Source: Candidatus Enterousia merdequi (GTDB lineage: Bacteria > Pseudomonadota > Alphaproteobacteria > Rs-D84). Taken from it: DNA of 5,770 nt. Location of the stretch: contig JAGHTM010000124.1 in assembly GCA_018065345.1 (NCBI GenBank), positions 1-5,770 of the forward strand. Direction: 5' to 3'. Position numbers and translations under genes: made by a program. Positions 4,947-5,770 of the stretch are shown in pieces; position 1 is the first letter of the stretch; the number at the start of each line of letters is the position of its first letter. The notes below the pieces were generated by a model that was not told where the DNA came from, did not search any database, and was given only the letters and a program-made list of their open reading frames with translations.

Positions 4947-5770
4947 ATGAAATTTCTAGATAAAGCAAAAATTTATATCAAAGCAGGTGATGGTGGTAAC
5001 GGTGCTGCATCATTCAGACGTGAAAAATACATTGAATTTGGTGGACCAAACGGTGGTGACGGTGGTCGTGGTGGCGACATTGTTTTTCGTGCAGTTCCAA
5101 ATGTGAATACTTTGATAGATTACAGATATAAAACAAAATTCGTTGCACAGCGTGGACAAAACGGTATGGGAAAAATGCGCACAGGGTATTCTGGGGAAAC
5201 ATTATATCTGCCTGTGCCAACAGGAACTGTCATTTTGTCTGAAAATGAAGAAATAGAATATGCAGATTTGAATCAAGACGGTATGGAATATCGTGCTGTG
5301 CGTGGTGGAAATGGTGGTTGGGGTAATTTGCATTTCAAAAGTCCAACTAATCGTGCACCACGTCAAGCAAACGATGGTTTGCCAGGTGAAGAAAGAACGG
5401 TTATATTACGTCTTAAATTGATTGCAGACATTGGATTGGTAGGATTTCCTAATGCTGGAAAATCAACATTATTGTCTGTTGTGACATCTGCGCGTCCAAA
5501 GATTGCTAATTATGCGTTTACAACTTTGAATCCACAACTTGGTGTGATGTATGCGCATAATCGTGAATTTGTTATGGTTGATTTGCCAGGATTAATAGAA
5601 GGCGCACACATGGGTGTTGGTCTTGGCGATAGATTCTTGGGACATGCTGAAAGAACAAAATTGATATTACATGTTATTGACGGTTCTGAATCAGATTGGG
5701 CAAATCGTTATAAAACAATACGTCATGAAATGGATTCTTATGGTGGTGGTTTATTGGATAAACCAGAAAT
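4947..5770 (+). CDS. obgE: Obg-family GTPase ObgE/CgtA, 3' end outside the window
   Basis: ObgE is an essential GTPase that binds the 50S subunit and links ribosome assembly to growth and the stringent response. The window holds 274 codons and two bases; full proteins usually have about 330-390 residues. The Obg fold (about 1-158) shows the glycine-rich stretches GDGGNG (14-19), GGPNGGDGGRGG (32-43) and GGNGGWGN (120-127). The G domain has Walker A GFPNAGKST (166-174), the switch I region YAFTTLNP (189-196) and G3 DLPGLIEGA (212-220). The NKxD motif and the C-terminal tail lie beyond the edge. AAGG seven bases before ATG supports the start. It is divergent from ssrA. In many proteobacteria obgE follows rplU-rpmA; here a tmRNA gene occupies the upstream position instead. 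Confidence 0.96.
   Translation, partial: MKFLDKAKIYIKAGDGGNGAASFRREKYIEFGGPNGGDGGRGGDIVFRAVPNVNTLIDYRYKTKFVAQRGQNGMGKMRTGYSGETLYLPVPTGTVILSENEEIEYADLNQDGMEYRAVRGGNGGWGNLHFKSPTNRAPRQANDGLPGEERTVILRLKLIADIGLVGFPNAGKSTLLSVVTSARPKIANYAFTTLNPQLGVMYAHNREFVMVDLPGLIEGAHMGVGLGDRFLGHAERTKLILHVIDGSESDWANRYKTIRHEMDSYGGGLLDKPE

Noticed and set aside
5014..5220. 68-residue minus-strand open frame
   Set aside because: It is antisense to the glycine-rich Obg domain, which is unambiguous on the plus strand; the His-rich peptide mirrors glycine codons.

Overview
The window looks like chromosome from an AT-rich, probably reduced-genome alphaproteobacterium. The best evidence is the tmRNA gene on the minus strand at about 4567-4877. 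It is circularly permuted: the CCA-ending acceptor piece comes first, then a 7-nt spacer, then the mature 5' end and tag reading frame. This two-piece form is typical of Alphaproteobacteria, with separate cases in some betaproteobacteria and cyanobacteria. The tsaB-rimI pair and the low G+C fit this, but I cannot place the organism below class.

Layout, left to right. A terminator hairpin (47-70) ends a minus-strand tRNA with a CAT anticodon (80-156), which has a clear promoter at 169-196. A plus-strand Pif1/RecD-like SF1 helicase follows (254-1522). It converges, with a 1-bp gap, on a minus-strand operon lon-tsaB-rimI (4213 down to 1524). Upstream of lon are its likely promoter (4223-4250) and the terminator (4255-4284) of a 76-residue two-helix membrane protein (4308-4538). 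That small gene lies about 28 nt downstream of the tmRNA. The tmRNA promoter overlaps the divergent promoter of obgE, which begins at 4947 and runs off the right edge.

Two of the three operon genes are abnormal. The Lon protein keeps its N-terminal and AAA+ regions with every ATPase motif, but stops where the serine-lysine peptidase domain should begin, and tsaB starts 11 nt later. rimI is split by a single extra A in a run of four. The tmRNA has its own oddities: a tag template containing a perfect 7-bp inverted repeat, and an acceptor T-loop that departs from TTCRANY.

Most genes serve translation or its quality control: a CAT-anticodon tRNA, t6A synthesis (TsaB), ribosomal protein acetylation (RimI), trans-translation (ssrA), ribosome assembly (ObgE) and protein unfolding or turnover (Lon). 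I see no CRISPR array, insertion sequence or phage gene. The main novelty candidates are the peptidase-less Lon in an otherwise normal operon and the unusual tmRNA.
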